45,863 nt of DNA, taken from Helochares maculicollis (Eukaryota; Arthropoda; Insecta; Coleoptera; Hydrophilidae). The notes beneath the pieces are model-generated. The model made no database searches, was not told the DNA's origin, and saw nothing but the letters and a program-made list of their open reading frames with translations. The translations under genes and the position numbers were made by a program. Below are positions 45,731 through 45,863 of the stretch, piece by piece; the first letter of the stretch is position 1; each line of letters begins with the position of its first letter. The DNA lies in NCBI GenBank assembly GCA_033557835.1, contig JAWQRO010000258.1:1-45863 (forward strand), read 5' to 3'.

Positions 45731-45863
45731 ATGTCAAAATTTATACCAAATAAAGTGTTTTTGCGGGGAGTTTTATTATATTATTTTAATATGAACAAAA
45801 GTGCTGCAGAAAGTCATCGGATTTTAGTAGAAGTTTACAGTGAACATGCTTTAGCTGATCAAA
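45731..45863 (+). CDS. mariner transposase, N-terminal part (runs off the window)
   Basis: This encodes the enzyme that cuts and pastes the mariner element. ATG at 45731 opens a frame with no stop to the window end (44 codons). It begins MSKFIPNKVFLRGVLLYY and contains NKSAAESHRILVEVYSEHAL, the first helix-turn-helix of the DNA-binding domain that recognises the terminal repeats. Full mariner transposases are about 345 residues, so roughly 13% is visible. The catalytic DDD residues lie outside the window. No frameshift or stop is present in the visible part, unlike the decayed transposase at 21.2-21.7 kb, so the insertion may be recent. Whether the gene is intact cannot be judged here. Confidence 0.93.
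   Translation, partial: MSKFIPNKVFLRGVLLYYFNMNKSAAESHRILVEVYSEHALADQ

Larger units (their letters stand above)
45558..45863 (+). mobile_element. mariner transposon, 5' part, cut by the window edge
   Basis: A TA (45558-45559), the obligate mariner target, is followed by CTAGGTGTTGGAATTAATTC and on to about 45587. This start resembles the CCAGGTGT beginning of mauritiana-type mariner terminal repeats. About 170 bases of leader separate it from the transposase ATG, typical for mariner. The rest of the element and its other terminal repeat lie outside the window. Subfamily is uncertain. Confidence 0.85.

Noticed and set aside
1..45863. Hox-cluster microRNAs (mir-10, iab-4) and other common insect microRNAs
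   Set aside because: A reading search for the mature sequences I know found no match on the + strand; the - strand was searched less completely.
1..45863. CRISPR arrays, bacterial operons, riboswitches and rRNA
   Set aside because: No regularly spaced direct repeats, no dense coding and no rRNA-like sequence; the window is eukaryotic noncoding DNA.

Overview
The window looks like arthropod, most likely insect, nuclear DNA. It is AT-rich, carries Tc1/mariner-type transposon sequence, and almost every open frame is short, overlaps others and has no recognisable domain. No complete host gene could be recognised. The only confident protein-coding sequence is the 5' end of a mariner transposase that runs off the right edge.

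The most informative host signal is a set of juxtaposed splice sites, pyrimidine tract then (C/T)AG|GT(A/G)AG(T/A), all on the + strand: at 2292|2293, 5584|5585, 26584|26585 and 43427|43428. This is the signature of recursive splicing (ratchet points or zero-length exons) best known from very long Drosophila introns. Three of the four have a second good 5' splice site 30 to 81 bases downstream, the arrangement of 'RS-exons'. The simplest reading is that the window lies inside one giant, recursively spliced intron of a + strand gene whose main exons lie outside it. The gene cannot be named from this sequence.

Layout: 1-6.7 kb is AT-rich noncoding with ratchet candidates 1 and 2. From 6.7 to 14.1 kb GC-richer patches alternate with AT-rich stretches; they include a 24-base perfect palindrome, a long pyrimidine tract and a candidate 63-base exon. 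From 14.1 to 17.7 kb is AT-rich desert. From 17.8 to 20.6 kb GC-richer patches return. At 21.2-21.7 kb lies a decayed transposase on the - strand. At 24.9 and 25.6 kb is a diverged direct duplication beside a very GC-rich patch. Ratchet candidate 3 is at 26.6 kb. From 28.5 to 31.1 kb there are GC-richer patches with a candidate first exon. From 32.2 to 37.7 kb two ~1.3-1.4 kb copies of one repeat family lie in inverted orientation around 2.8 kb of other sequence. At 38.9-39.5 kb is a candidate promoter and first exon, at 41.6-42.2 kb a CpG-rich patch, at 43.4 kb ratchet candidate 4, at 44.15 kb a tRNA-like A-box remnant, and at 45.56 kb to the end a mariner element with an open transposase frame.

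The GC-richer patches could be enhancers, alternative promoters or unrecognised exons; sequence alone cannot separate these. Splice, promoter and small-ORF calls are pattern matches without expression or conservation support, and their confidence is set accordingly.
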